A stretch of 64,000 nucleotides of DNA. Source: Puffinus mauretanicus. Taxonomy: Eukaryota; Chordata; Aves; Procellariiformes; Procellariidae. The notes below the pieces were generated by a model that made no database searches, was not told the DNA's origin, and saw nothing but the letters and a program-made list of their open reading frames with translations. The stretch lies in assembly GCA_023333565.1 (NCBI GenBank), contig JAJKFH010004053.1, positions 4,092,001 through 4,156,000 on the forward strand. Reading direction: 5' to 3'. A program made the position numbers and the translations under genes. Of this stretch, positions 39,766-51,507 are shown piece after piece. Position 1 is the first letter of the stretch; each line of letters starts with the position of its first letter.

Positions 39766-42700
39766 GAGAACTGTACTTGTGTCTAGACTTGAGTGTCTCT
39801 CTGTTCTAGAATTAACTTCAGCTGTGTGCGTACCAATGTCCGCTTTATAGGGATGTGCATATATTGCATAAGAGTCAAAGTTTAAAAAACCACATGAAAA
39901 TAAAACCAATTACCTGCCCAAATGATGCACACTCTTCAGAAAGGTACAAGTGAACAAGAAAATCAGCTGTGACCAGTTCTTTACCTGGAGTATCACTTAA
40001 GATTTCTGAGGTCCTACAAAGACTTCATCCTCTGAGTTTGTGGTATAGGCTGTACAGAGCCTTTTTCAGTGCTACTTATTCTTCTGGGAACTTTCTGATT
40101 TTTTTTCCAGATTTTTTCATTCCATGTTGTTTCCAAGGCTAGAAGGCTACAGAAACATATTCTGGGGCACTGTAAGATGGGAGAAGCATGCATGTCTCCA
40201 AAGCAGAGCTACAGCTTCCTCCGATTACCAACAACATACATCCCCATGACAAACGCAAAGGACAGGAGGGAGAAGGAGAAAAGGGCATCTGGAGAGGTTG
40301 CTTCTTGATAACGAGCAAGCACTGCACTTACAAAGGTAAAAAGACATTCATTAATGTTATGAATGCTAAAGCTAGGCAATTTTCCCTGGCTAATTGCCAC
40401 TGATTCTTACAGTTCACTAGGCCCAGTAATGGCAGTAAAGTGCCAACGCAGCCAGCGGAGGAATGGAAGGCTGCATAATGAAAAGTTAAGGCAGAGAAAG
40501 AGCTGGTAGTGGTTCCCAACACACAAGGTTATGGCTAGAAAACTGAACTCGCTGTAGATGAGCTACCTCCAGTACCTGCAGCAGTACAGTATCATCAGCG
40601 TGGTGCTTATACCAGGCTAACTCCCTTTTCCAGTGTTAACACAGCTACTGTTTCCAAGCCTGCTCACTCTCAGCTGGTCCCAGTTCTCTACGTGACCAGG
40701 CTACTGCGCTTGGTGGCCTGCCCTCGGCATGCTTTGATGAATCCCAGCATCATTCGCAGGGACACCGGTAGCAAAAGGAACTGCAAAAGCATGGCAATCC
40801 CGTGGCCAAGGAAGCCTCGGGGGGAAGGCTGTCACTGAAATCAGCTGTGGGAGACAACGGGCTGAAGGAGGAAACGGTTCACGAGTGACAGGCAGGTGGG
40901 TATTTTAGGCTTAACGTTTTATACAATGTCTTTGAAAGGCATCAGCTAGTACAGTATGTTCATATTGTCAATATTTATACCTGTTTTTAAAAGATGTGGT
41001 TGTCACAAAGATATTAAACAAGGCAAAGCAGATCACTTACAGTAGGCAATTCCCCCCCAGCCCCTCCTGCCCACACACACGCGCTCTCCCCACATGGGAC
41101 ACCAAGAGGAATTCACAATAAACAGGCCCAATTCCTCAGTTTCCTGGTAAAGAGAGAAAAGGAAGCGAAGGCCTATTGCCTTTGACTGAATAACAGAGAA
41201 AACAGGAGGCTGGCAGGGCAAGTGAAACTGTATCAACAGTAATGAGAATTATGACCAAGCCATGTTTCTCCACTTTTACTTTTTGCGTTATTAATTTTTA
41301 AACAAAAACGCAGTGAGATTGGGAAATGCTCAGAGAGAAACTTCCTTCTGCAACCAAGAGGAATTGATAACCCTACCAGTCATCCCAGGCCTCGATCCAA
41401 AGAAAACATAGGAGGAAAACAAAACCTTCTTTGTGAAGTGCAGGGCAGGTTAAGGCAAATGGGTTAGATGGCATTAAAGCTGTACTGTAGCTCTGCTCTG
41501 AAGAGAACATCAGTAGAAAAGACACCATGATGTTGTAAAACCACATTAGGGATTCAGAGGTTTCCAGCAGGACAGCCTGGACATCAAGCTGCAGCAAAAA
41601 CAAAATCCCTGTGCCGGATTTCTCTGCTCCTCTCTCTTTCCTCTGTACTCAATACTGAGGGCTGGGTCACCCGTGGTTTTCTTCCTGGCTAAAAAGAGGT
41701 TTTGTCAGCAAGAACAGCAATTTATGCCTGCAAAGCTGCCCTTCCCTATTGCAGAAAATCTACTGCAGCTTTTTTAATTCACAAAAGTGACAGATTAGCA
41801 GCTCTTCCAGAAGCCAGATGTAGTTTAGCTGCATAGAGTAGAGCCTTTACCTCACACCTTTGTCAGTGCCATTTATTCACCATTTGAAACTCTCCCACTG
41901 TAAGACTCTGTTTTCTCCTCACCAGTGACTGGTACGCTACCTTTGTGAACAAATATCAGACAATGACAGATTCTGGGATGTACTGACACCTTCTTCCAGG
42001 TTCTCCACAAGAAGTAATATATCTCTGCCTGCCTCAGCATAGGAGAAAGCCCAAGATGAGCCATTGACCCACTTCTAAGACACATTATGCATCCCTCAAC
42101 ATGCCAGGTAGACATTATTACCCACCCCTGCCTCACGCTACCCCTTGCCAGCTAGCTGCGGGGGGAGAAATCTGGCTCCCTCCTTAGTAAAAAGTGGGGG
42201 ACTGGAAAGGAATAAAAGAAAATGCAAGATTACTGGAAAAACCACTAGGAAATAGAACACTAACGCAGAAGGCAGAGTGCAGGGAAATACAATACTGCAG
42301 TAAAAAAAGGTGGTGGGAACAAGACTGGAGGATTAGAGGGAGATTCTTGGAAGCACATTTCCCCTCTTCTCTTCCTCCCCCTCCCTGCCCCACATGCTTA
42401 AACACAAGGGAGATGGATGAACAGGATGGGGTTGGGCACTGAGAAGCAACATCACCCCTCCCTTCTCTGCATAGCACAGCTCTGCTTTCCCTCCTACACT
42501 TGTTCCTGGTCTGGCTCCTTTTTTTAAAAGCCATTGAATAATCATGCTGTAAGTGATGAAGTGAGAAGAACGCCACACTTTCAACATCAGCAAATATTTC
42601 TTCAGAACTGTTTGGTTCTGGAAAGTTCCCATTCATGTACATTTGCTTAAGATGTTCTCCCCTCCCAAACTGTTCCAGATTTTAAAACAAGAAATAGTGC

Positions 42701-42979
42701 ATGGCATGTAGGGACAGCATATGTTAGGAGACTTTGCTAATTTCAGTTGCACCTCTGGAAGTGTCCAACAGAGCCAATACAGTTAATGTTTCTTTTTAAT
42801 CTAAATATTTTTTTTTAATCTAATCTATTGGTATATTCTAACATCCAGTAGCTTGGGGCAGAACTTTTAATCTGCTCTATCCAGGCACCTCTACACTCAG
42901 AGTACAACTGTGCTTTCGTACTGAACAGAAACGCTTTGAACAGCCTTTATTGTGACAAACCTATATATTTTCCTATGTA

Positions 42980-43197
42980 TCAGGAAAAATTTCTTCACCA
43001 AAAGGGTTATCAAGCACAGGAACAGGCTGCCCAGGGAAGTGGTTGAGTCACCATCCCTGGAGGTATTTAAAAGACGTGTAGATGTGGCGCTTAGGGACAT
43101 GGTTCAGTGGTGGACTTGGCAGTGTTAGGTTTACGGTTGGACTCAATGATCTTAAGGGTCTTTTCCAACCTAAATGATTCTATGATTCTATGATTCT
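42980..43197 (+). mobile_element. CR1 LINE 3' end, antisense to TMEM241
   Basis: A 5'-truncated copy holding only the end of ORF2 and the 3' UTR. Its segment acaggctgcccagggaagtg and the following ~70 bases are nearly identical to 48811-48898 of the larger CR1 in this window, indicating the same subfamily. It ends in the ATTCTATG octamer repeat at 43177-43197, the normal CR1 3' terminus. Confidence 0.95.
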
Positions 43198-44059
43198 AAA
43201 CACTTATCTGGCTGTGCCCACACAGCTGCTTTCTTTTCTGCGCACAGCCGCATGTCAGCTGTCTGATCTAGGTTAGAAATAAGGAGCTATAAAGGCTTAT
43301 TGATAATAGTGCTAAGAGGAGAAAGTTGCACTGATACCACACTAGCAAGTTCCTTCATAAATCATAGTATCATGTTTGTACAGACAAGACCACCAGTACA
43401 CGTTAGACTGTCCTGTTCTGGAGGTGGAACTGGGATCCTGTCAAGGCCAGAACAGTCCTTGAGAAGCCCTGAGTAGAGAAAGCAGCATATACCTTAACAC
43501 CTGCTAAATCACAAAATTTAGTGCTGGGCACCCTCTGACAGGGGGTGCACACGTTTACAGTAATTCTGACCCAGAACTGCCCGTGAGGACTTAGCGCTTA
43601 TTCAGAGAACGTTCAGAGTAAAATGCCCTCCACTCAGTGTGATTTAAAAATACTTTAGACTGTTTTCTACAAAAATTAAGCTTGTGCAATAAAGCTGTGT
43701 GTGCACATACATACATAGCTCTACATAGCTCTCAAACACGCTGACCAGCTTCATTCAAATTTGGGAAGTGACAGTCATCTCCAAGATAACTACATGCACA
43801 GAGGTCTCACAAAGAGACAAACGGCAGAAAGATTTCAGCCGCATTAGACATTGGAGGACCTTCACGGCAGTGGCACATCATGGAGGTCACAAACAAGGCA
43901 AGAGCTTCCGCCAAATTTCACACCCTTTGAAACATCATCCACTATTATGACAAAACAAAACTCAGAAAGACATCAGATTTCAATTTATCCCATTGCCCAT
44001 GGTACTGTTTGTTTTCCCTAGACAAGATGAGCTCCAAATGCTATGGACTGCGAGCTTCT

Positions 44060-44120
44060 CTAACATATAGAAATACACACATACCTACATATATAGATAC
44101 ATAGACATATAGATATCCAC
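44060..44120. repeat. CA/TA-rich low-complexity stretch
   Basis: Irregular acacata, acatata and agatac units. It is a degenerate microsatellite in an intron. Confidence 0.5.
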
Positions 44121-46031
44121 AGACCCAAGCCAAACAAATAAGCATCCAGTCTTCTACCTCCTCTAAGTAACCTGTTTTCCAGCAATTGCTTTGCACCATC
44201 ATCTTGCAAGCTACATTGACCTTTAAGCCCCTTAATGGTGAAAATCTTTGCAAGCTTTGATAACATATTTTTGCTTTTAAGCAGATGCTAAAAAAAGCCA
44301 TCTTCCAATTTGCACAATTCCATTGTTGGTTTTTTGTTTGTTTTTTTTTTTTTTTCCAAAAGAACAGTTTTAAAATACCACCGCACTTCACAGTTCCTTA
44401 GCGAGACGTTCCTCCCTTTCAAAAGCCTCTAAATCAATAATACTTTCCATGTAATGTGGAACTCCTGCTCTCTGCTGGACACAACTTCACAGACTTCAAA
44501 GGATACCATCAACTAACACAGCATGAACCCAGCCCTGACTTTTCAATCAAAGCTGCAAAATTAAGACCTTCAGCCAAAATCTGAAGGTAAAGGTTCAGGC
44601 CCAGATGCAGTTTTCAACTTAAATGACAACTGAGAGCCACAGTCAGGCAGGTGCCAAAGGAAAAATTGATTTTACTGCTTGTTTCATGATTCTCCCTTCA
44701 ACACAGACAAATAGCTACAGCTCATTCAAGACTTCATGGGTTATTTCTGCACATAGCAGCGTATTTGCAAGTTCCATGACTAATTCTTCAAAACACTTTC
44801 AATAAACACAACTACCTTCTTTGAGTAAAATTGATTTGCTTTGCACTTCATAGTAGATGGAAAACAACAACTGACTTAAACAAGATCCTACTTCAAGCAA
44901 ACTGATATTCAGATATTGTGAACACGTGGGACCCTGGTGAATAGACACTGGAATCACAAAAACGCAAAATCAGAGGCCTGCATTACTTATTTATGGAAAT
45001 AGGAGATTTGATTGAACTAAGATAGAAAGAGATACACAGTATTACCATGTTGATGATGCTCACAAGATAAATGGGAATTGAAGGGAAGTAACCGTCCTAC
45101 AGTGGTGTCCCTTATGTGTTCCTATCAAGGATCTTTAACGTGGTCATACAAGAGCACACATCGACCTAGTTAAATGGATAAGCACAACTTCACTTTTGTT
45201 ATGCTTATTCCTAGCTTCTGCACTCTCTTTCATTCCTTTTGACCATCCTTTCTTAGAACTTAGTATCCGTACTACATAGTGTTCCCACACAACTTCAGCT
45301 ACCATTCCAAGAAAAGAAGTCAACGTATACAAGACGTGATTATGGATGGAGGAGAATCTAGTAAAGTCTCTATATGCCTTGCTTCAAATAAAGCCTCACA
45401 AAAATCTACCAGAACCTGTGCACACCAAATGTTCTGGCTTATGATGGCTTTTTGAGGAAAGGAATGACTTTTTTTTTTTTTAATAAAAAAACCGCAGGGG
45501 AGTCTGGTCAGTGACTCAGGCTCTTTCGCTAACTACAAAATAACAAGCCACTTTTGTATCTCCAAATCAGAAGAACAACTGAAAGTCAGAATTACTCAAT
45601 CCCACTAACAGCACTCTGAACAATCAGTTACTGCTCATGTTCTTTGCACATCGTACTTTTGTAATCACTACCTCCCCTTCTGGCAATTTTGTACAAGTTT
45701 TATTTTCTGAAGTGGGGTATTGCCAGGGAGTTACTCTGTAAATATTATTTCTGGAAATGATAGATCACTTGTGCACATGGTGATTAAAAAACTCATAATT
45801 AACACCTCGTTACCTCCCCAGGTGTATATTGGCATGTTCACCTATAACCAGAGCCAAAAAAATTCAGCTGCTAAGTCATTCAGCTTAGCACTGTTCTTTC
45901 AGTGAATGTCCTGCTAAATAAATACATTTAAGTAGTGGTAGCTATGAGTTTCCTAAACAAGCCACAGCTGAAAATGAAAACATATACCACATAAAACCCG
46001 CTATGGTGTATCAAAGGCTTATTCATTTTAC

Positions 46032-46067
46032 CTGAATACATAGTTGATGTACTGTTGGTCCAGATCA
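46032..46067 (-). CDS. TMEM241: TMEM241 small exon (about residues 177-189)
   Basis: A 36-bp exon with a strong acceptor (cccctcctctcccag) and donor gtaaaa. One base completes Ser, 11 codons read DLDQQYINYVF, and AG begins a split Ser. This matches SDIDQQYLNYIFS of the family, with only conservative changes. It encodes a polar loop running into the next helix. Phases fit both neighbours. Confidence 0.96.
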
Positions 46068-46129
46068 CTGGGAGAGGAGGGGAAAAAAAAAGTGTTCTTT
46101 TAGTAATGCAGTTCATTTGGTATAAGAGA

Positions 46130-46335
46130 TCAGTATATTAAGTAGTATTATAACACTGTAATATTACATAATATTCATATTCTATAATATATAACATTAA
46201 TATTATATTTTACATGACACAATGTTGTAATTATGTAATACTAACATTATATTATAATTATATACATTATAACCATAATCTATTAATATTATAATATTAT
46301 CAATATATTAATCATCATATTAATTTACACATCAT
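46130..46335. repeat. AT-rich low-complexity tract
   Basis: About 200 bases made almost entirely of A and T, rich in taatatta, attataat and atatatta words. Many overlapping self-complementary stretches could fold into hairpins or act as an unwinding or scaffold-attachment-type region, but nothing here shows that. Confidence 0.8.
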
Positions 46336-46984
46336 TTGCACATTATTTCTGTGGTTACTATATCAGTGGGAGTCTCATTTAAAGTGAAGATAAAGTGAGA
46401 CTGACTAAAATTTAGACCCTTTAAAAGGAGACAGAAAATGGTTTTGAAATAAATAAGCTTATCCATATCCTATACGCACATGTATATTATGTACATACAC
46501 ATAATATGCAGTGGCAGCATATCCATCCCCATCCATACAGACAACTGCAGATTATAGACACTGCGAACATGTAATGCCACCTGCTTTCAAAACAAATATT
46601 GTCTGGCTGAAGTTCTAACATGCACATGGGATTAGTGCAAGGTTTCAAGGTTTTTAAGGTACTCAGCCATTCCAGTCCTGTGGCAAGTCACCAGCTGCTA
46701 AACACCTTCGAGACTGTGTCACAAAGGGAGATACTGACAGATTCAAACCATGCAGCTTTCAAGGCTAACACAAACTAACATTTCCTCTTAATGCCTGTGC
46801 CAATAATCAGGGGTTCTTTTTCCAGGACTGAGTCATCATCCTTTGATAATACACTGTTTAAAACTAATTCAGTGTTCAAGTTAGCAGTATAACTATCAAT
46901 AACCACATGCTATTGTTATCAACAATAAATAAGACTCCTCTTGCAAGAGAAGTCATTAATGATTAACCAAGAATGACCCAGCAT

Positions 46985-47024
46985 AACACAAAGATCCCTA
47001 CAGTAACACAAAGATCTCTACAGT
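46985..47024. repeat. 20-bp tandem duplication, one mismatch
   Basis: Two adjacent copies of aacacaaagatccctacagt differing at one base, in the intron 84 bases past the donor of the exon at 47108-47153. It is a recent local duplication. Confidence 0.8.
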
Positions 47025-47107
47025 TTACCTGACTGCTACACAAATGTGTCTCTAACCCTCTTTGATAGCAATCTCTTTCTTTTTAAAAGAATATGAAAAC
47101 GCATTAC

Positions 47108-47153
47108 CTTAAAGAGCTAGGTTTCCATAACTTGTGAAATACTTTGTAAGCCC
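47108..47153 (-). CDS. TMEM241: TMEM241 small exon (about residues 162-177)
   Basis: A 46-bp exon with acceptor caattacag and donor gtaatg. Two bases complete Gly, 14 codons read AYKVFHKLWKPSSL, and AG starts a split Ser. This aligns with GAYKILQKSQKPSALS of the family. It is a basic, likely cytosolic loop after a helix. The sequence has changed more than in neighbouring exons, but Gly-Ala-Tyr-Lys, Lys-Pro-Ser and Leu-Ser are kept. Confidence 0.95.
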
Positions 47154-47426
47154 CTGTAATTGAAATGACATGTGTAATTGCCATAACATGCAATCATTCT
47201 GACAAACAACAGCTTGTTTGCCTGTGGTACCGGAGACGTGGAACCCCTCTGAATTACAGTTTAGTAACACGGCACAAAGGATGCCTAAACCATGAGTAAA
47301 ATGAACCTATTGCTTCAAATTAATGGTTTTCAAAGTGTTATCACCTCAGAGTACTGTCATGCTATGTGTTTCTGCTAGTCCTTCTGAAGAAGGGACAACT
47401 CCTAGCTAATGGCAACTACAAAGGAG

Positions 47427-47458
47427 AGAGTGAGTGTGTGTGTGTACATGTGTGTGTA
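47427..47458. repeat. (GT)n microsatellite
   Basis: Interrupted GT run (gagagagtgagtgtgtgtgt, tacatg, then gtgtgtgt). Probably length-polymorphic. Confidence 0.75.
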
Positions 47459-47912
47459 AATACCTACAGAAAAGTGTCGCAGAATGGGTTCTTCAGCCCA
47501 CCCCATTTTTTGGGTAACTTCTATGATGTGTTCATCTATGTAGACTCCTACAGCTGTTGGCTCTGAGCCGTCTTTCCTGTTTAGAGTTCTCTCAGCTCTA
47601 GGGTCTCCAGGTTCTTTACATTCTTGACCTACCCACCTCTTGGTTAGCTCCCATTTCTATTCTGGGAAAAGCTTTAAGCACTCAAGGAAGGAACAATACA
47701 GCTTCAGGCTCTATTTTTTCAGACCCTTTCTTCAAGGCTTTGTGAGGTTTTTCTTGATTCACAAAGAAAACCAGAACATGAAAAGCAAATCCAGTAGAAC
47801 ACTATGTTATATATGTCTTCAATTCTGCCTCCATTAGCCAAGCTGAAGGGTAGAACACATATCCTTTCTCTACTGCTCTGTCTTGATTAACTGTGCGATA
47901 AGTTAGTTCATA

Positions 47913-48980
47913 CTCTTCGCTGGGTAAAAAACTGGCTGGACGGCCGAGCCCAGAGAGTTGTGGTGAACGGAGTTAAATCCAGTTGGCGGCCGGTCACGAG
48001 CGGTGTTCCCAGGGCTCAGTTTTGGGGCCGGTCTTGTTCAATATCTTTATCAATGATCTGGACGAGGGGATCGAGTGCTCCCTCAGTAAGTTTGCAGACG
48101 ACACCAAGCTGGGCAGGAGTGTTGATCTGCTCGAGGGTAGGAAGGCTCTGCAGAGGCACCTGGACAGGCTGGATCGATGGTCCGAGGCCAACTATAGGAG
48201 GTTCAACAAGGCCAAGTGCCAGGTCCTGCACTTCGGCCACAACAACCCCATGCAACGCTACAGGCTTGGGGAAGAGTGGCTGGAAAGCTGCCCGGAGGAA
48301 AAGGACCTGGGGGTGCTGGTTGACATGAGCCGGCTGAACATGAGCCGGCAGTGTGCCCAGGTGGCCAAGAAGGCCAACAGCATCCTGGCCTGTATTAGAA
48401 ATACAGTGGCCAGCAGGAGTAGGGAGGTGATCGTGCCCCTGTACTCGGCACTGGTGAGGCCGCACCTCCAATCCTGTGTTCAGTTTTGGGCCCCTCACTA
48501 CAAGATGGACATGGAGGTGTTGGAGCATGTCCAGAGGAGGGCAACGAAGCTGGTGAAGGGGCTGGAGCACAAGTCTGATGAGGAATGGCTGAGGGAACTG
48601 GGGTTGTTTAGTCTGGAGAAGAGGAGGCTGAGGGGAGACCTCATCGCGCTTTACAACTACCTGGAAGGAGGTTGTAGAGAGGTAGGTGTTGGTCTCTTCT
48701 CCCAAGTAACTAGCGATAGGACGAGAGGAAATGGCCTCAAGTTGCGCCAAGGGAGGTTTAGATTGGACATTAGGAGAAATTTCTTTACTGCAAGAGTGGT
48801 CAGGCCTTGGAACAGGCTGCCCAGGGAAGTGGTTGAGTCACCATCCCTGGAAGTATTTAAAAGACGTGTAGATGAGGCGCTTAGGGACATGGTGTAGTGG
48901 GTATGGTGGTGTTGGGTTGATGGCTGGACTTGATGATCTTAGAGGTCTTTTCCAACCTTAATGATTCTATGATTCTATGA
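47913..48980 (+). mobile_element. CR1 LINE, 5'-truncated, young, antisense to TMEM241
   Basis: A CR1 non-LTR retrotransposon covering the C-terminal part of ORF2 and the whole 3' UTR. It starts abruptly inside the reverse transcriptase, which is the usual 5' truncation of CR1. It ends in two ATTCTATG-type units at about 48960-48980. Compared with the other copies in this window its coding part is little decayed. It lies in a TMEM241 intron in the opposite direction, so it should not supply a sense polyadenylation signal. Confidence 0.96.
47915..48897 (+). pseudogene. CR1 ORF2 C-terminal fragment (reverse transcriptase), one frameshift
   Basis: The first ~31 codons (47915 to about 48008) read LRWVKNWLDGRAQRVVVNGV and on to TSGVP. 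A one-base loss near 48006-48012 moves the rest to another frame. That frame is then open to the stop at 48895-48897 (a 304-codon open frame if counted from an in-frame ATG at 47983). It contains [18 protein letters not shown], the catalytic FADD motif at 48091-48102, EKDLGVLVD and the conserved tail [19 protein letters not shown]. The N-terminal endonuclease and first reverse-transcriptase motifs are absent, so the copy cannot move by itself. A minus-strand open frame across 48016-48750 is only its shadow. Confidence 0.95.
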
Positions 48981-50239
48981 TCTGTTTGCCCTTTCTTATA
49001 GCATCTTTATTCTGTGTTAGTTGATAGGAAATCTAATTACACAAAAAAACCTCAACAGTCATATCAACAACTTTCAAAAACAAGAGAAATAGAAATAAGC
49101 TGTATTTTAACCATAAATATTATGTTGGCACTTCCTACACGTTTCAAGCACACATAAGAGGTCTCCTGAAGACCCTCTAAGCAGCTTTCCATCTCCGTGG
49201 CTTAGCAGTGCTTTACAAATGAGACCTCTCAGCTTTGAGAAAGCAGTAACATCACTCATTACAGCAAACAAGTATTTGAAGTGAAAAATCCTTAGCTTTT
49301 TGTTTTATCTAAATGAGCAAATGTTTACCATATAACACTTCCTAAAGGGAAAAAAATGTATTATTTCTTATCTGTATGTTAACAACATTTTCCAATGGGA
49401 TCTCTAGACCTCCCTAGATACAAACACATATAAACACATAACCTCTGCCCTGAAAATTTCACAGTGTGAATAGGCAAAATAAAGAAGGAATCATCCCTAA
49501 TTTGCAGATAAGACTTAACATATGAATGAGTCACTCACTAAGTCTATAGGACAGCTAAGAACCAAATGCAAGTCCCTTATTATCCAGGCTAATGCTCCAA
49601 AAGACACAAATCTCCTAGTTAAAAATTATTACTCTTGTTTTCTTCAGATTTTCTGGGTCTGTTTCTAGACTTTCAGGGAAGAATTATGATTTATCCAAAT
49701 CAATGTTTAGTTGGAAAAAGACAAAAAAAAGTCTGACAGGTCATGCAACTCACTGTTAAAATTTTTAAAAAATGCATATGATTGCATAAAAACCCCCAAC
49801 ATTTCAACATCCTTCCTCTGGGAGTACATTCCATGATATTTTAGAATATTTTTGTTGGTTTTTAAATAAAATCAGTGTGTGCAATAAAGCTCCAACTACA
49901 AGTTATTCCTTATTTTTTTTCATGTTTCTTCTCCCCTCAGAAAGAGGTGTCTCTTAGCTGGCAACCATCAAAAACTCCCAGAAAAGCTTAGTGCTGATTA
50001 AAATTGTATGTACATTTTCTCATCCACTGTTAACTGACTGCAATATCCAGTTTATTCTGCTGTTGTTTTCAAAGTAGAAGCTATAAAAGGGACGCACTTT
50101 ATCTTTACTGAGCTTCTGCATTCTTTCCCAGTGTTTCTTACATCAGGAACCTTAAATATCAGTACTTCATAATAAAGCTGATTTGCTCCTCCAACACATT
50201 TACTCTTCCTAATTCTTCTTCCAAAAGAAAATTACTTAC

Positions 50240-50288
50240 CAACACAGATCAAGTGAATTAGAGCCCATAAATAACCATTTGGATCAAA
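50240..50288 (-). CDS. TMEM241: TMEM241 small exon (about residues 146-162)
   Basis: A 49-bp exon with acceptor ctttattgcag and donor gtaagt. Sixteen codons read FDPNGYLWALIHLICV, plus one base of a split Gly. The family block is FNPDGYFWAIIHLLCVG. It is the start of a transmembrane helix with the conserved Gly-Tyr-x-Trp-Ala motif. The preceding exon ends in phase 0, as required. Confidence 0.97.
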
Positions 50289-51455
50289 CTGCAATAAAGA
50301 AAATCTACATAAATATATGCACGTTCATGTAAACATACGTATTGTTATTTCCCTGCAGTTAGCTTCACAAAGCAAGCACAGTGAGTGGGAGCTATGCTAC
50401 AAAGAAAGAGAAGACGACTAAAGAAGACTAGGAAGACTAAAGTTTTTCCTGTCCACTTAGAGACCTGGCATATGCCAGTTACCCAGGGTCTCAGCTAGTC
50501 TTGGCAAAGATAGCTCTATTTCTTTCAGATATGTACACCATTTTAAACCATCTGAGAACACGGACCCCAGTCTGTTTAGTCTTGTACTGGCAGTCAGGGA
50601 GGGGCAAGAGGATCAGAGGAACATCACTAAGGTTTTTGTCTTGTCTCCTTTCCCCTCTCAGCCCCTGCAGGAGCTAAGCAGTCTCTCTCCCCAAGGCTCT
50701 CACTAACCACAGAATATCCAAGAGTGCTTTAAACAGACATCTGCCTCTGAGCAAGGTGGGCTCTCTTCACAATCCATGGGGAAAAATAAACATTTTTGAG
50801 AGGAATTCACCTGGCATATTTTAGATATCTGCTTTCAGGGGAGATGAATTATACACCAGAAGTTCCTGCTCTGCACCATGGACTATGAAGGGAGCTAGTA
50901 CAGGTGCAACACTTCTGATGGCTACATTCGATCAGATGCATCCAGACAAGTTCCTAAATTCATCCCACCTGACTTCAGATATTAACTAAAGTATCTAAAA
51001 CAAGCAAGCAGCCTTCCTAAGTCTCCAAAAGAGAAAACGACCTCCAAGGAATAGATCTTTGCTGGACTGAGCTACTCTCTGGAGGTACTTCCTTTCTTTC
51101 TCCAGTAGCTACAGAAAGCGCGTAGAGTGATTACAAAGCTAATTTAGGAACCTCCTGAAAGTACATGTAATTAATTTAAACCTAAGTGATTTGCTCTAAG
51201 CCCTCTATGAACTTAAACTATGGTTTCCCCAGCCACCAGCTTCACCGAAGAGCGGCATGTCTGCACTGCTCAGAGGTTTTACCATGATGCAAACACATTA
51301 AAACCAGCCAGACTACAACACAGCAACAGGCAACATTTACAATTCCTTTGCAAGAATCCCACCCTAGCTTACAAGTAAAAGCTGCATCCCTCATATGCTA
51401 ACAAGATGTCAAACATCAAGGTCTAACTAGAGCTGCTTTACAAAGCAGAGCTCAC
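50289..51455 (-). other. TMEM241: TMEM241 intron, 1.2 kb
   Basis: A phase-0 intron between the CAG-ending and TTT-starting exons. No repeat or other feature was recognised. Confidence 0.85.
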
Positions 51456-51507
51456 CTGTGTGTCACATAAAGGAAGGCACACTGCTGCAACCAGGAGGAA
51501 CAGCACA
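51456..51507 (-). CDS. TMEM241: TMEM241 exon (about residues 128-145)
   Basis: A 52-bp exon with acceptor ttttctccacag and donor gtgagc. One base completes Ser, and 17 codons read VLFLLVAAVCLPLCDTQ, ending in phase 0. This matches SALLLLAAAGCLPFNDSQ. It is a clear hydrophobic helix followed by a short polar turn; the Cys-Leu-Pro motif is kept. Confidence 0.96.

Larger units (their letters stand above)
38896..46031 (-). other. TMEM241: TMEM241 intron, 7.1 kb, with two CR1 copies
   Basis: It holds an old CR1 in the sense direction at 39.05-39.77 kb and a short antisense CR1 3' end at 42.98-43.20 kb. A CA/TA-rich stretch lies at 44.06-44.12 kb and a T run near 44.34 kb. Otherwise I see nothing interpretable. 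Confidence 0.85.
46068..47107 (-). other. TMEM241: TMEM241 intron, 1.04 kb, very AT-rich 3' half
   Basis: A short phase-2 intron. Its half nearest the downstream exon is dominated by an AT-rich tract (46130-46335). Next to the upstream exon it holds a 20-bp tandem duplication. Confidence 0.85.
47154..50239 (-). other. TMEM241: TMEM241 intron, 3.1 kb, hosting a young CR1
   Basis: Phase-1 intron (Gly codon split 1+2). A 1.07-kb antisense CR1 with a nearly open ORF makes up a third of it. A GT-rich microsatellite lies at 47427-47458. The remainder shows nothing else. Confidence 0.85.

Noticed and set aside
43177..43197. Short regular repeats (ATTCTATG) that could suggest an array
   Set aside because: This is the standard CR1 3' terminal octamer, not a CRISPR or satellite array.
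45030..45085. Minus-strand sequence ending in a possible donor (catg|gtaata)
   Set aside because: Exons on both sides already join in phase without it, and the residues match nothing in the family.
48016..48750. 244-codon minus-strand open frame
   Set aside because: It is the antisense shadow of the CR1 reverse-transcriptase ORF.
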